Shown: one piece after another, positions 22,585 through 37,500 of the stretch
Layout: every line of letters starts with the position of its first letter
How positions within the stretch are numbered: the stretch's first letter is position 1
NCBI GenBank assembly: GCA_017506865.1
Contig: JAFCMP010000057.1
Coordinates: 310,001 to 374,000, forward strand
Source of the DNA: Tribonema minus
Lineage: Eukaryota; Sar; Xanthophyceae; Tribonematales; Tribonemataceae
DNA length: 64,000 bases
Direction of reading: 5' to 3'
Position numbers and translations under genes: made by a program
The notes under the pieces: model-generated
What the model was told of the DNA's origin: nothing
Databases searched by the model: none
Seen by the model: only the letters and a program-made list of their open reading frames with translations

Positions 22585-25500
22585 CTAGTGCCCTCCTCCC
22601 TTCTCTTCGGGACGGTGCCGCTGCCTTTTCCCCTTGTGCCGCCGCGACCGCCCCCCCGCCCGCTGCGACCCCTCCCTGGCAGGCGATTCCAAACTGCTGG
22701 GGCCATCTGCCTCCTCCAGAGCTTGCGCGTGTGACCGCGGCGCGGGCCTATCTGATAGCACGGGCATGGCAGAAGTGCCAATGACGGCGGCAGAAGAGGT
22801 TTCGCCGCCAGCCTTTTCGCCGGACTTGTCTCGCGGCGGCTTGTCACCGGGCTGGCCGCCACTGCCAGACTTGCCGCTGCAGAAGGCAGATGCAGAAAGA
22901 AAGCGTCTTTCTTGACATAAATGGTTGATGCTGCCATCATGATCCAAGCATTGACAGGCAAGAGCAAGACCAGCAGCGGCGCGCGGGGGGGGGGGGGGGG
23001 GGGGTATTTTAATGTGGGGTTTTGCAGGTGTGCTGCATTTGCCTGGGGGCGCTCCCAAACGCATGCAGAGGCTTCAATGCACAGGCTTCGCAAAGAACAG
23101 ATAATTGCGTATGGCATTTGTACAGACTGCATCCATGGCAGCACACATTTACCATACCAATTCAGTTGACACAGCAGTACCTGCGGTATCTACCTTTCAG
23201 GGCTAATGTCGAATGACAGCTGCATGCATATGCGAAAGCAAAGACGTCAGACCGTCCTCTTGATGCGTGATGGCGCAACGCAGATGGCCCCTTGCAGGGC
23301 CTCAGGTCCCCATGACACACCACTTAAGCTTAGGAGTGGGCTGATGGCAAAGAATGAAATCACATGATCCTACGCACAGCTTTGATGCATCTCACCATGA
23401 GATTCCTGTGACGTATCAGGATGGTGGCCATTCATACAGGTGTCATTCTACATGCCAAAGAGTGTACTCAGGAACTGTCGTGCTGACGCACTGCCTTTAG
23501 CCTGGCTTGCAAGCATGCGGTGTCTTGCTGAGGGACAAGATTGATGACTTCAACATGATTGCCGCTTCTAAGAGCAATTAAGGCAGGATGTCAAGCACGT
23601 TGGTCCTCCTTGACGTGCAAAAGCACTTGCGCTGATCAGGGCATACGGTTCACAAGTGGGAGTTGGCAGCTCCAGGTTAGTCCTATGCAGGCTGTGTGTG
23701 AGTGTATTACATGCAGCAAAGACTCACACAGCAAAGACTCACAAAGCAATGATGGTGCTGGCAGCTCTATGCTGCTGAGATCATGTGTATGTATGAGTTG
23801 CACGCAACGAGTAGTCATGGCGACAAAATTATGTGGTTGTGTGGTGCTTGTGATCGAGACCTGCCACTGCCCTATGCAGCACTACATTTTCAGCATGCAA
23901 GGCACATGTAGCTACTGCAGCCCCTGAACCAAAGCCATCATTGCATAATACTTGTACTGCTACACGGCCTGCAAAAAGTGCTGCAGGAGTACTGTGCTCT
24001 CATGACCCACCTTCCGCCCCCCTTGGTGCCAGACGGCGTCTTGCTCCGGCGGTGCGCGGCCCTGAACGGCGAGATTGAAGAGCCGCTAGCGCTGGCAGCA
24101 CTCGCACTTGCACTTGCGCTAGATGCCACCACGGTGCTGATTTGCGGCCCCTGACGTCGCTCCAAAATGTCCGTCAGGCGCTGTACCACCTGTTACCAGG
24201 GCAAGGATTTGTATCGATGGAGGTTAGCATTATGGTGAGGTTTGTGCGTGGATCTCGGATGTAAGCACCGAGATGGGGGTGCCGAATTGCAGTCAAGACA
24301 TCACTGAAGACACTGGTGGTGTAGCACGTGCAGTTGTGTCCCAAAGGTCTGTGGCTGTTGTCAACACTTCAACATCGACTGGCCGCTGTACGCTTGGGGT
24401 GTAGGTAACGATTGGAGTGGAGTGGTAGCTGTACTTCTGCGAGCTTGCAATTGCAGTGAAGCCTCACAGCTGGATAAGTGGTTGATGAGCTGGCAGGATG
24501 GTGGCAACTGCGGTTGTGGAGGCGTTTTGGCTCATGCATTCACTGCGCTGTTCGGGAATTTAAACCGGGCAGGCAATTCATGCGGTGAACTCTGAACCTT
24601 CTGTCACGGCCAGCATTTCAAGGGTCCAGACAACACTCCGTGCAACGTCTGACAGCAGAGTGCCACATGGAGGCGACTGCCAAGAGCATGCATGTAAGTG
24701 GTACATAGCAGATTCATGTGCGACCAGAGCCAACGAGTCTGTTGCAAGTGAACTTGCGACATGTCCAAGAACGCTGCCATGTACTTGAGTGCGCTCGTAG
24801 CATTGTGCCGCCACATGCAACAAGCATATGGCAAGTGCGTTCTCAGCATCTAGTGTGAGTCGGCCAGACTTTAAGTTTGACGAACACCAGGGTACTCACG
24901 CAACCCAATATCATGCCGTGCAACTGTACGCAGTTCAACTCAGTTGGCCATGGCCATGATTCCTCTTCAGAAAGCTCCATATGCAATATCAACTTGAAAC
25001 TTCAACTTGTGTTACCTCGCTGAATGGCGGCCGTGCCTCTGGGTCCTCGTGCCAACAAGAGACCATGACATCACGCCATGGACATGCACGGGGGACCTGC
25101 GGCCGCAGCCCGTCATTCGCAACCCGCGCTATAATCTGTGGCTCAGCGATTGAGGTGGTAGGGTGATAAGAAGGGGTTGGCACCCGGGTCAGGCGAGGGG
25201 CTTGGGCCTTACTCTGTGGTGAAGTACCTGCAGCTCCGGGGTATGGCGAGGTTGAGGCAAGATACTCTTGGTAGCCCCAGTATGTCACTTGAAATAGGGT
25301 TAGAGTTGTTGACGGTCTACGATAACAAATTTGGGCCGTAGTTTGCAAATGAGATGTTGCGTTATGATCGGCGCCAATAAGGACATGGGAAAGGGAGAGC
25401 TGATGGGCGATCACTGGGGCAGTGACCTGCACCAAGCGATCCATACAATGCAATGATGCGTAGAGGGTGGCTCATGACGGTCAGCAATGCCATGCAATTG

Positions 25501-28500
25501 TGTGTACTGGCGAGCTCATTGGCGCACTGCACGGCCAGAAACTGACAAGCAAACGCGCATCTCAGCAGTGGGTGCTGATGCTGAAACTGCGAGTTGTGCG
25601 CAAACACCAACTGCCACTTGCGTCACTCATGCATGCATGCAATCGCTGCCTTGGCCTTGTAGTTGGGGTGTGGTGCGCAGCGTGGCACGTGCCAGTGATT
25701 TGAGCCATAGCGCTGGGCAGCTGCTGTACCTAAGCATTGTCGAAAACACGAGGTTCTCACCAAATTTCAGGTCTGCTCAGGTGCCGCACATGTGAACTCC
25801 TCTCATGTTCATCATGCATTGACAGCACTCATGGCACGACACCACAGGACATGCGTACACATGCTCTCATGTGCCGCTGCCAACTTGCATCATTCGCACT
25901 GAAGCGCATGCTCTTAGAACGCGCAAAGTTCACATCACAACTTCAAGCAGCACAATTCTAACCGCAACGCCACGCACCTGCGCAGCGCTGAGATTGGAGT
26001 GGACCTCCTCCCTTGTGGCCAGCTCCCACAGCAGTATGCCAAAGGCATACACGTCGCTCTGCCAGCTGCCCTTGGCGTGTCGTATGACCTCCGGTGCTAG
26101 CCAGCACGCAGTGCCAACGCCGTGCGTCATGGTGCGCATGCCCCCCGTGTGCAGCGCCACCGCGCGCGCCGACCCCCAGTCCCCTATCTGCACCGGTTGA
26201 AGTTGTGGAAGCGTGGTTGAAGTTGCGTTAAGGTGAGACATGAACACTTTCAAGGGTGTTCAAGGTGCTGAGCACACGAATGGTTTCGAGTTTCCGATGT
26301 CTCAAAATACGTGTACGTGTACATGTGAATGAATGCATGCCCCCCCCCCCCCCCCCCCCCAATACAGTGTGCAGGGTCAAAGCAGTCTCTCATGTGCAGT
26401 GCACACAGGATCACTGTTGCGCACATCGAGACGCGTTGCATGCCAGGCAGCTGCGAAGCGCACAACCGCAGCAAGTGTCAACACCTGCACAGGTGTTGTG
26501 CTCACCACACGCACCGCAACACCCTTGCTCCACTGCACACCCACACCTACAGCAATCGCACACAAGCACTTGAGGCAGAAACGCTTTCCACATCTGCCTG
26601 CCACATACGGATGGACGCACCTTGGGAAGCAGCTCCCCCGTTGCTGTCTCCTGTATGAAAACGTTGTGGCTCTTTAGATCTCTGTGTATGATGGGCTGGT
26701 CTCTTGTGTGCAGGTAAAGCATGCCCTCCGCCACGTCCACGGCTATCCGTAGCCGCTGCACGGGCGTGAGCTGCTGCGATCTATCGTCCAGAACTTGTCG
26801 CAAGCTGCGGCGGGGGGGAGCAGCGGCGGGTGGCAGCGGTGGCGGCACCAAGCCTTAGGCATGAGGTTACGCAGTGCAAAGGGTCACCTCCCGAAGCAGA
26901 TCAAACATAGTGTTGTCGATATGGCACTGTTACAAGAGGACCACACAAGCGCTCGGTGATCTGTAGGTGCTGTATCGGCGTGTCAAGCTGCTGCGGTCTA
27001 TTGTTGAGCACTGTTGCACGCTGCGGCAAGCATGATAGGTCACGTGCTCACAAGTGAAGTTGGCTGATCTAGAGCAGAAGGCAGTGCAAACAGCTGGACT
27101 GCTGCTAAGACACCACTGAGTGCCCGATCGGCACCACTTGAAATTTGCAATTGTCAAGACTACTACAATGACCAACAGATGATGTGTTGTCCATTGCAAA
27201 TATGTATACCACTATGTAGCACTATAGCAAGGGAAGCTAGTGACATCTTGTCAAATACGCACGAGGCCAATCATAAGCTGCGATCAGCATACAGAGCATA
27301 TACACACAGGCGCAGGAATAGGTGGGCTGGAGCTAGAATGGCCATGGCCAAGGTGAGAATTTGTTGAAGACAGGAGCTGCACAGAAACAATACAGGCACG
27401 TATCAGAAAACGACACTGCTGCATGCAATAGCCTGATGCCGCCTTGCATCCTCTACATGTCAGCTCCACACCGGTTTACCCCTAGCACCAAAAATCATGT
27501 CACACCGTGAGTTGTTTTAAATGCAACAGAAGCCACACCCACACGGGTGTGCACAGAGTGAAACTTCGCCAATGTGTGTGGCATTGACGCTGAAACCATC
27601 GGACTTGAAACTGCATTGTTGCATGCATTTGTCCTAACGACACGCTGGCGCTGATCATTCCGGTGCACACACACGCTGCCGGTGCCCCCCTGCCCCCCCC
27701 TAATACTGCCTCAAGCTTCTCCTGCACCTTAATATTTGCTACTACACACCACCATTCTCTTCAAACGCTGTTTCCATTTCCAAACAACAAACAACAGCCA
27801 TGCATACCTGCCCCTGCTGCACAGCTCGCTGACGATCCAAATGGCGTTCGCAGTGAGGCTGCAGCCGTACAGGTGCAGGATACGCGGATGTCGCAGGAAT
27901 GACATCAAGGCCGCCTCCCCCACTATCTCTTCTATAAGCTCAGTCCGCTGCAACGAACCCCCCGCAACTGCGGCCTGTTGGGGTGCCAAGGGGAAAAGGG
28001 GGGGGAGGATTAAGGAGTGCAGCTGGAAAGGGTGGCTTAGCCAGAGCGAAGAAGCAGATCTTGATCTGATTTCTTGAAGGTGCTCGTTGATGGAGTGGAT
28101 GTAGCGGGCGAAAGCGGAGCGAATGGCTGATGGTGTTGATCTTTGCACATAGGTCTATAGCTGCAAAAGCTTCATGATGTGTGGACACCTCTGGGGTCGT
28201 TGCCTGATGAAGTCGTGGCTACTGTAGCCTGGTACTCACTGGAAGTCTGGAGAGTCCTACGTTAGAACCGCAATGGCAGGGCGTACAACAAGGCACCTCA
28301 ATAAGAACAGTGACTTTGTACACTCACAAAGTTAGAGCAACAATGCCTGCGCAGACACAGAGTGCATAGTGTCATGTCACGAAAAGCACGCCCGCAGCCG
28401 CTGCGTCCGGCATAAAGAGCACTGCTGCACTGTGTGACAGTGCTCAGACCCGTCTGCGACTATGGCTCGCATGACTGTTATTGCAAACACTTTATTGGGC

Positions 28501-31500
28501 AGCAGTATGATGTCACTGTTTGACTCGTGGCCAATTACTGCAGCAGCAACGACCACGGTTATTTGTGGAAGGCACTTGCGGCTAACCACACCTTGTCGCC
28601 TGGAGCTCTACGATCTTTTGATTGCTTTCCATGAAAATTATTGCTGATACTTTATTGGGCAGCAGCGCTCACCTGAGCAAACACAAATTCCTTGACAGCA
28701 ACAGGGCTGCTGCGCCACATGCCGCTCCATACGCGCCCAAATGAGCCTTCGCCGATGATCTGCAGCAGTGTGATAGCGGTGGCAGTCAATGGTAACAAAT
28801 AATAGCTGTAGGGCCGGCAGTTTCGCGTCTGTCAGCAGTGCGTATTGGCTGCTATGCTACCTTTTGGGCCGCTGAATTTCCATTGTACACTTGCACATGT
28901 GTGCCAACACTCTCACGAGAGAGGCGACAGAAGTGACTGCACCTAAGGCTCATGAGCTCCAAGCATGCACGCCCCAACAACCTTCCCCGAATCATCACCT
29001 GATGAATACTTTGTACTTCAAATATCATACTTGAAGTACATGCTTTCAGCGAGCTGGGTGAACAGACAAGCAACCGTATCGGCAGCATGCACAATGATGT
29101 CGTATCAGGTGATGCAACATACGCCTTACAATGTCAACATGCAAGTGGATAGACACGAGAGGAGGTAAGGGCGAGAAGAGATATGCAGAGGTACTTCAAG
29201 TTAAAAAAGTATTTGAAAAAAAGAAGTGCCCGCATAGAGCAGCAGAGGCAGCTTGCCATGACATACAGCAACAGAATGTGAGCGCTGCTGCCAAAAAGTT
29301 CATTTTTGAGGTGTCGAGCATGTAGGCCAAGATCATCTGCATGATGATCACGCACAGCGTTTTCGTGATGGCAGTAACCGAGGGCATGGCATGGACACAA
29401 GCAGGTATCAACAGCCCATCTTTTGTGCGCACGCAATCACATGACTGTTAAAGACGCCAAAGCAGCACTTCAGATTGGTCTCGCATGACCACTTGCGACA
29501 ATTAGGATGCGCAGACAGGCGATGGTGCATGCTGTCTGCCGCTTTGCGGATCTGGCACTGCCATTGTGACACGCCATTCACTGGCACACCATTCACTGAT
29601 ATTGCGCACGCATCACGTCTCTTGCAGGTGATGCCAGCGCTACACAGCCATCAGTGACGCTGGTCAGTGACTCATCACCGCAGGCCCTCCTCACAAGCCA
29701 AAATGACTTGATTCATTGTAGGCGTGCTGCATGATGTGTATGCCCTGATTGCGAACGCATCCACTTACCTTCAGTAGCACAATCTCTGATGGGTTGACCA
29801 CGCTGAGGTTCTGGTCGGACTTGAGGTGCCGTGATTCCATGGCACTGTAGCATAAGAAATGGGGATGAAGTGACACACCATAGCAATGCTGTCATGTCAG
29901 CCCACATGCATCTGTTGCTTGACAGCGTGTATGTTGGGGTACACCGCACACGTGCACTGAGAAGCAGCGGTTTGGTCGCATCCAACAGGAGATGCTGTGA
30001 TGGCGTGCAGCACAGCATTCAGCAGACCGTGTCAACATACATGCACACACACATAACACTGTGAGCGCACCGTGCATGCACTTCACAAACAAACATGTAT
30101 ACTGAGTGACTCACACGCCGCTGCAAAATCTTCAGTCACATCAGCTCTCATCACGGTTGAAACTGACGCAGAGACAAAGAGTTTCCAGGCATGTCACAGT
30201 CGTGTTTCTGGTCAAAGTGATCAAGCGTCTGAACACAAACATGCGAACAACAACTGCCGTGCGGCACCCCATTTTTTTCATGTGTTGCCGAAAAGCCTGC
30301 TCCACGCCATGCCACCTCTACTCCTGGCGACATCGAGCTTCTAGTTTCCAGGCAAGTCAAGTACAGTAGCGCTTCCAGGTTGAAGTTTTGAAACTGTCAG
30401 GACACACAATTATTGCAAAGGGCTACTGCTGTGCGGCAACCCACTTTTCAATGTGTAGCCGGAACTCCTGCTCCACCCCATTGGCTACTTCCGGTGCGCC
30501 TGCCAATGATGTGAGGCTGATTCCATTCCGCCCTTCCACCATGCGCTTCAGGCATGGCATGTTCATGTACTCCTGGTTGTGGCACATGAAAGCCATTGCA
30601 ACCCCCAGGCAGATGCCCAGTATAATGCACACCACCTAGGTGAGAAAGGGGGGGGGGTGGGTAGTGTGAGGAGTCACCTGTGGTATGAGAAGCAGACTGA
30701 GATCCGAAACAGACATCCAAGAGAGTGACACCGTCTCCGTTGATTTTCATGCCTCTGAAAAATGTGTTGGTCAGTGAGGAGGCATCGTCGATACCACTTC
30801 ATCGAAGGGCAGGCTTCAAAGTACATGTGTGCTGTGTGAAAACACCTGACGTATAGTTAGTGTGTGCGCACGGAGTTTACACCTTGTGCAAGCTCTGGGG
30901 CACCTAATATTGGCAGAATGTAGCAACACGTGCAGCTGACTCCTCAACGCATGCTGACCGTGTTGCAGCTGAATGACCCCAGGTTCTATCATAGTCCTCC
31001 GCAGAGTATTTGATCAAACTTCGACACACTTCATGCATCATGAGCAGCAGCCAACAGCGTTTCTTAATGCCCATTTTGCTGTTCAGCAGTAGGGGGCAAT
31101 GTGATACTTCGAAGTATTGATTGTGATGCCTGTGAGTGTGCCAATGTTGTGCTCATAAGCCAAACTTATGTGTAACCACCCACCACACCGCATGCAGTTG
31201 CTGAAGTGACATGACCATTATTCATATAAAGCCCACGCATGATCCGCAATCACTGTCACATGAAGATGGTGACAGCCTTGAGGGCACGCACAAGGAGTAA
31301 ATAAGCCGCTCAATGCTTCAAGAGGCGCAGGTGCTTGATGCTTTTTGTTCACGGTTCATCAGAAAACCTACATCTCATGCATTGCAGCAGTTGAGCGCTG
31401 CTGTAGTCAGTGCTGCTGCCAGAAATTGCGCAGTACATTGAGCACCATGGGTTTCTATTCTACGCCAGGCTTGACTGAGAGAGCTCGGCTTGACTTGTGC

Positions 31501-34500
31501 AGCATGTCAGCACGCAAAGCTTACTGCAGTACTCCAAAGGCTTGAACTTGTCAGTTACAAATGTCAGTTACGCATGGGGTAACCGCACTCACCACCACGC
31601 CCAGCGTAAACGTGCTGATAGTGCCGGACGGTACCGCCGCCCCCCCCGTCTTATCCCCCTTTGTCCCCCCCTTGTCCCCCTGCCCATGCGCCGTATCAGG
31701 GGGCGCCAACTGCATCTGAGTAATGCTGGTGACAACCCCCACCAAGTCCCCCTCCTCCCCTATGGTGCTGGTAGAGGCACCCCACTTTGGGTCATCCTGA
31801 AGAGCAGAGGCCACAGCATCAGCCATTTGCAATCAGGTGACAGTAGCTGGCAGCTTTCTGGTTGCGGCAAGGCTCTCTTGGAAATGAGCGGTGCATTGAG
31901 TAATGAGCCAGTGGAGGCGCGGCTTTCGGGGCAGCCCCCGAAGCACTGATGAAGCCTACATAATGTTGCCAGCAGGAGCAGTGCATTTGACCCACTGGTT
32001 TCTGAGCCTCTACAACATACTGGCAATATCAACTGATGCATGCGCTTCACTGCATGTGATGACTTGACTGCAGCTCAACCTATTGACTGTTTTGAAGTAG
32101 ATTCCAATTGCGTAATGCGCCACTTGAATATAAGTGAGTCAGCAACACGGCATGCTTGCAGTGGACATTATGGGCAAGACTTCGCAAATATTCATGGGTG
32201 ATTGCACACACCGCCTGCACCTGATGTCCAGTCTATGAGAGGCGATAAACACCTACCGTACCTCAAGTCCTCCTCATCCCTTGAAACCACATGCCATCGC
32301 ATGCTGAGCCAACCTGGGCATGCTGCTAGAATGACACTGCGGCATGTCACACTAATGCTCACGTCCACACGTAATATGGGTAGACGAGTAGGTACGCAAA
32401 TGGGTTAGCGCAGAAGTACACATTGCAAACTCACCGTCCACACCAGCACTGGCGGCAAGAACTCTCCAGCGATGAAAATGCTGCTGGAAAACTCCCCCGT
32501 CCCCCCCGCCAGCTTGTTGATACGAGCGGGCTGCCCACCAAAGCCTGGCAGCCACTCCCAGTAAAACCTATGCAAACACGGCACATGGCATTATTGGTGA
32601 ATGGTGTCAGTGAGGGGCATCAGCACACAGAATAAGGATAGGGGCCCATAGGGCCCGGCACTTGACAAGATGACGCCTGGTCATACACGGAATGGGCACA
32701 CAGTGTTGAATATGTACTTCACGCGGACGCAGCGAAGCGTCACAGGTTGCGTCACAGGTTGCAGCTACAACTGCAGGCTCAACTTCAACTTCAGAGCAGG
32801 CATCAGTGCCGATGCACTCCAACACATGACACTGAACCTTACTATTCAGTCAACACTCAATGTGGTCATGTACTTCCACTTCCGCAGTTCAAATATGCAG
32901 ACTTCAACACTGTCACCTGTAACTGTCACTGCCCCCTTCGCTGATGGTCGACGTGTCACCAGCCTGCTCCACAGTGGCCGCTTTTGGTGGCGGATGCGTA
33001 ACTGACGCTCGCCGGCTGCTGCCTCTCAGCATGCCATGTCTCTGCATAGGCGAGAACCGTCAGCCAATGACTGTGAGAAGGGGTCGCTACACAGAGAGAA
33101 GAAATGCTGTTGCAACTAAGGGCTTGAAGTTGTTCAGTGATGTTTGTGTTTTTGCAGACAATGAGTGAGCTGACTGCTGAGCTGACTGCCAAGAGCAACT
33201 GCAGCGCAACTTCTGCTGACACTAAAATGCAATTTTCAAGTGCACTTGTGGGTCCCCTTAAAGTACGCACGGTACACTTGAACACTGACCAGCACATTCA
33301 CACAGCACACAAAGTACATCAGCACGAATTGCACGTGCAGTTCGTCAATATGGCTCACCTGAAACGCGCTCCGCAACCGCGTGAACACCATGCCCCCCTT
33401 GGCAATATCCGTAGGCGCCGCACTGTCCTCCTTCCCCCCCCCCGTCGCCCCCGCACTCCAATCCTCGTACTTTCCAGAAAATAATGCTGGGCTCTGGCTC
33501 ATGCGCGCAATCATGTAGGCGGGTGCGCCTCCATTCTGTCGCCGCGGATATGGGTTGCTGGCACGAGAGGCCGTGTTGGCCCAGGAGCTGTTCTCGGCAG
33601 GCATGCCTGCCACGTAAAGCATCTGCACAAGGGGGATGCGCGAGTGGAGCAGGTGAATTGCTGGTGTCAGTTAAAGCCATCATGTGACCACCAGGCATTG
33701 TGTACATCCGGACTTATGATGGTGGCCACCAGGTGCTGCAGCACAATGTGTGGCGTACTGATCCAAGTCGATGCATGACCAGAAGCTTCACGCGATAGTT
33801 GTCCTCACAAGACATGGGCGCAAATAAGAACAGAATGCAAGACAACGTTGTTGAAAGGTAGGTACATACCTAGGGCGAGATGCACCACTGCAGACGCAGG
33901 TGTGAGCTTCAGTATGCCCTACCGCAAGTCAACTTCTACTGTCAAGTTGAGGTTACAAGCTCGAGACAGATGAGCCGGATGGAGCCATGGTGCCATTGTC
34001 ATGGAGAAGCAATGCGCAGATACGACAGCAGACAAGATGTGTCACCGAAGTTTGAACAATTCATTTGAAGAACTGGTATCGAGCACTGACACTGAAAACC
34101 CCAATCAACTTCAAGACCTTCGGTGCACCTGTTTTGTGTAGAGCAGCGAGGTGATGAGGCTGAAGCTGTGCTGCTCCTCGTAGAGACATGTCCAGGCCTG
34201 CCGCTCCTCCCGCCACACAGCAATGCTGTTAAGTGAACAAAGCAAACAGTCATGATTGATTGAAGTCGAAAACAAATGGCGAGTCAACGTCAGCTACTTC
34301 AATTGATAACTGCATCAATGTGGCGCAGTGCTGTGACCAGTGGCAGGCATCCAGTAAACTGCCATCTACGTGCATAGGAGCGTTGCGCTTTCCCAAAGTA
34401 CACGAGAGCACTTCAAGCACATGTACTTCAAAGTACGGTTGCTGAGCAGTGATGGCACTGGATGCAGATATCATGCTGACTTTGCATTTCAGTACACACA

Positions 34501-37500
34501 AGCACTCTGCGTGCGGCTGTTCCATGAAGAACCAGCATCGTGAGGCTGGTTGTTAGTGGCGAATGAATATGCCATTGTGAGCCGTCACCAGCCACGACAC
34601 TCACACATGCTACTTGCTGAACTTGGGTGGAGCGCAGGCACGGCGTAACAGCGCATTCAGAGTACGTTTGTATGTGTGAAAGATTCGGAGGCCAGAAATG
34701 ATTGTGCTACCTCATGTTTGCTGCCGGAATCGACACAAAAGCATTGCTGCCAGTGATGAGCAGAGTGCGCCGCAATGCAAACAAGGATGGGTGCAAGTCG
34801 ACCACAGAGACATTGAAACGCATTTAGACATGACGCATCCTAGAACGTGTATGCATGTGTGTGCACAGTGCTCAGCTGCTGCTGACCATCCTGAGCAATA
34901 AGGCAGAAGCACGCTGCCCAATTCAAAACGACTTGCATGGAGCCTCTGTGCAGCAGTGCTACTTTCTACACGTGCAGCGGTGCTACGATTCAACATGTAC
35001 AGCAACAGTTGGGTGTACTTGCGCACCTGCTGCAGGGCTGCCCGTTGACCAACTGGAACGTCCCCGCCACGTATAGGCTCCTTGAGTCGCCATCGTACAC
35101 CAAGCTCGTCGCCACACCATCATACACCGTGGAGCTGTGTGCCATACAAGGTTGAAATTCAGAGTAAACAATGTCAAGTGTGTCCTATCAGCACTGTCTG
35201 CAAGAGGTCGAGCCCGCACTCGAGTGAGCTGACAGCAGCAAGATAATGGGATTGGGATGAAAGTGGTACAGATGTGCCAAATGTAAAGTGTACAGATTAT
35301 GCCACAACAGAACTCGCAGTCTTAAGAACTTCCAAACATGGCTCGGTCATGTTGAAACACAGAGAGTGGTAGACTCCGCCCTGTGCTACCCCTCAGCATA
35401 GGACAGCGCAGCAGGTGTGTGCTGGTCCTCAGCACAAGCCAGGCTTTACAGGCGCAGTAGGTGCAGGCAGCGAGCACACATGTGATTGAATCACAAAAAC
35501 TGCATCTTTGCAACACCAACTTCAACTCCAGCAACGCAAGTCACATGCTCACCCGTCATCCCCCTCAGGCGTCTGATACGACAGGCCTCCCCCCGGAAAC
35601 GCCTGTATCCCCCCCTCACGCGTCCACATGGCCAGCCCCGGCGCAATGTACGCCCCATCCACCATGTTGAACTTGCCCCCAATGTACAAGATCTTGTCCT
35701 GGTCATTCCACGCCAGGCTCAGCACGCTCACTGTGCACCAGTTGCAGCCCAGCCCCCCGCCCCCGCTCGACTTCCCCTGCAGCGGCAGCCACGCGTCCTG
35801 CGCAGCGGCGGCAGCGCTCAAGCAGCGGTGGCAGCGCTCAGCACAGTATCAGTGATGGCGACAAGCAGCAAACGTGCGATGCGCGGTGAAGCTGCAAGGG
35901 ACGGCGTTCGCTGCTCTAGATGTGTGACGGACGCACGGCTGAAGTGTCACTCGACGAAGTGCTGTGGTGGTAACTGCACAATGCTCAGCAGTTTCCCGGA
36001 CAGCCTAGGGTGACAAGGGGGTGCAAGGATATTGGCGCATGCAGGTGCCGCGATTTGATGCTATTAACAGAAGTTTGAAGACACACCACCATTACGCTTA
36101 CATTGCTGGCATCGTGGAGCGCCACATTGTAGATGTTGACAAACTTCTCGCCGCTCCACACGCGGCTCTGAAATGTGCTGCAGGAAACAAATTGCACAAC
36201 ATGATTGAGCACTGATGAGCACGAATGCTACATAACTTGAACAAGCATGTGAGTCCAACGCAGCAGTTGCCAGGTTCTATATGCAAACTCCACCACACAA
36301 CGACAGACCAGAACTGCACATGAAGTAGGACTTGAAGTAGGACAAGTGCCAGTTGTGACTCACCCGCCCACAAAGAAGTCGCCTGAGGGAGTCAGCGCCG
36401 CAGTGAGGATTTTCATGGTGACGTCTGTTGCCCTGGGGCAAAGCCCATCGCCAACCTGAGGATAAGCCGCGAGTGTCACGGCACAACCCAAGTGATCAAC
36501 AGGCAGGACTACAGGAGATGGCCATTGATTGACAAGCAATGGTTGAAGATAGGCAGGCTAGGCCACTATCCTTCCGAAGGGTTGTTGGGTATGATACGCG
36601 GGCATCTGTCAGTGTCACACAAGCTTCACGATGACGACTCTGCACCCATTAAAGGCAAGCACAGATGCGAGGTACTTCGACAGAAGAAACTTCAAACACA
36701 CTACACACGGAATGCACGCAATGCCTGACATGCGTACCTTTGATGTATGCATGCATGCGACCAATGGCACAAGCACCTGCACAGAATCATCGTATTTCAT
36801 GAAAATGCTCTACTGGAAGTTGAGCACTGCTGCACACCTTGTCAAACTCATCGCCAGTCCAAAACCCCACGCTGCAGTACAGCTGCTGGCACGTCTGGCA
36901 CACCGTGTCAAAGCTGCACACAAGAGACGACAGAGCACACCAGCGAAATGTGAAGTTAATGAATGAATGTCCGCTGGTGGAGGCCACAGAGAACAGACAA
37001 AGGCGCACAGCAGCAAACACAAACTTTGTAAGTGGACACACACGTCAAGAGTGGGTGGTTTTGCATACAAGTCCACCACTAAATCGTGTTGACTTCATGT
37101 AGGAATGACTTGCGGTTTGAAGCGCGCTGGTGCTTCACTCATCGCATTGAACTGAGGCGTGATGAAACTTGTTGCCTGTGAGCTGAATTGCTTTAATCAC
37201 ACGATTGTGCCTCGCAGGGGCTGATATCATAACCCATGGAGTCACTGCAATCCTCTCCAGAGCTGTTGATGCCGAAACGCGGCAGTTGCGGGTTCCGTCC
37301 CCACTCCAAAGCACACGCTTCGAACTGGCTATCAATCCTGGGTGCAGGACTGAATGAAGTGGCCAGATACACCTTCTGCTTGTCAACGCGTCCTACGCAA
37401 ACCTGTAGTGAGATGTGCACAGGAACCATCACTACAACCTGAACATCAACTTCAAGTCATAAGGCAGTTGCAGTCAGGAGGCAGTGCTCACCTTCCCACC

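Noticed and set aside
22101..22784. 227-codon ORF (+)
   Set aside because: Mostly antisense to the last exon of the receptor kinase, whose frame and splice sites fit; treated as a shadow.
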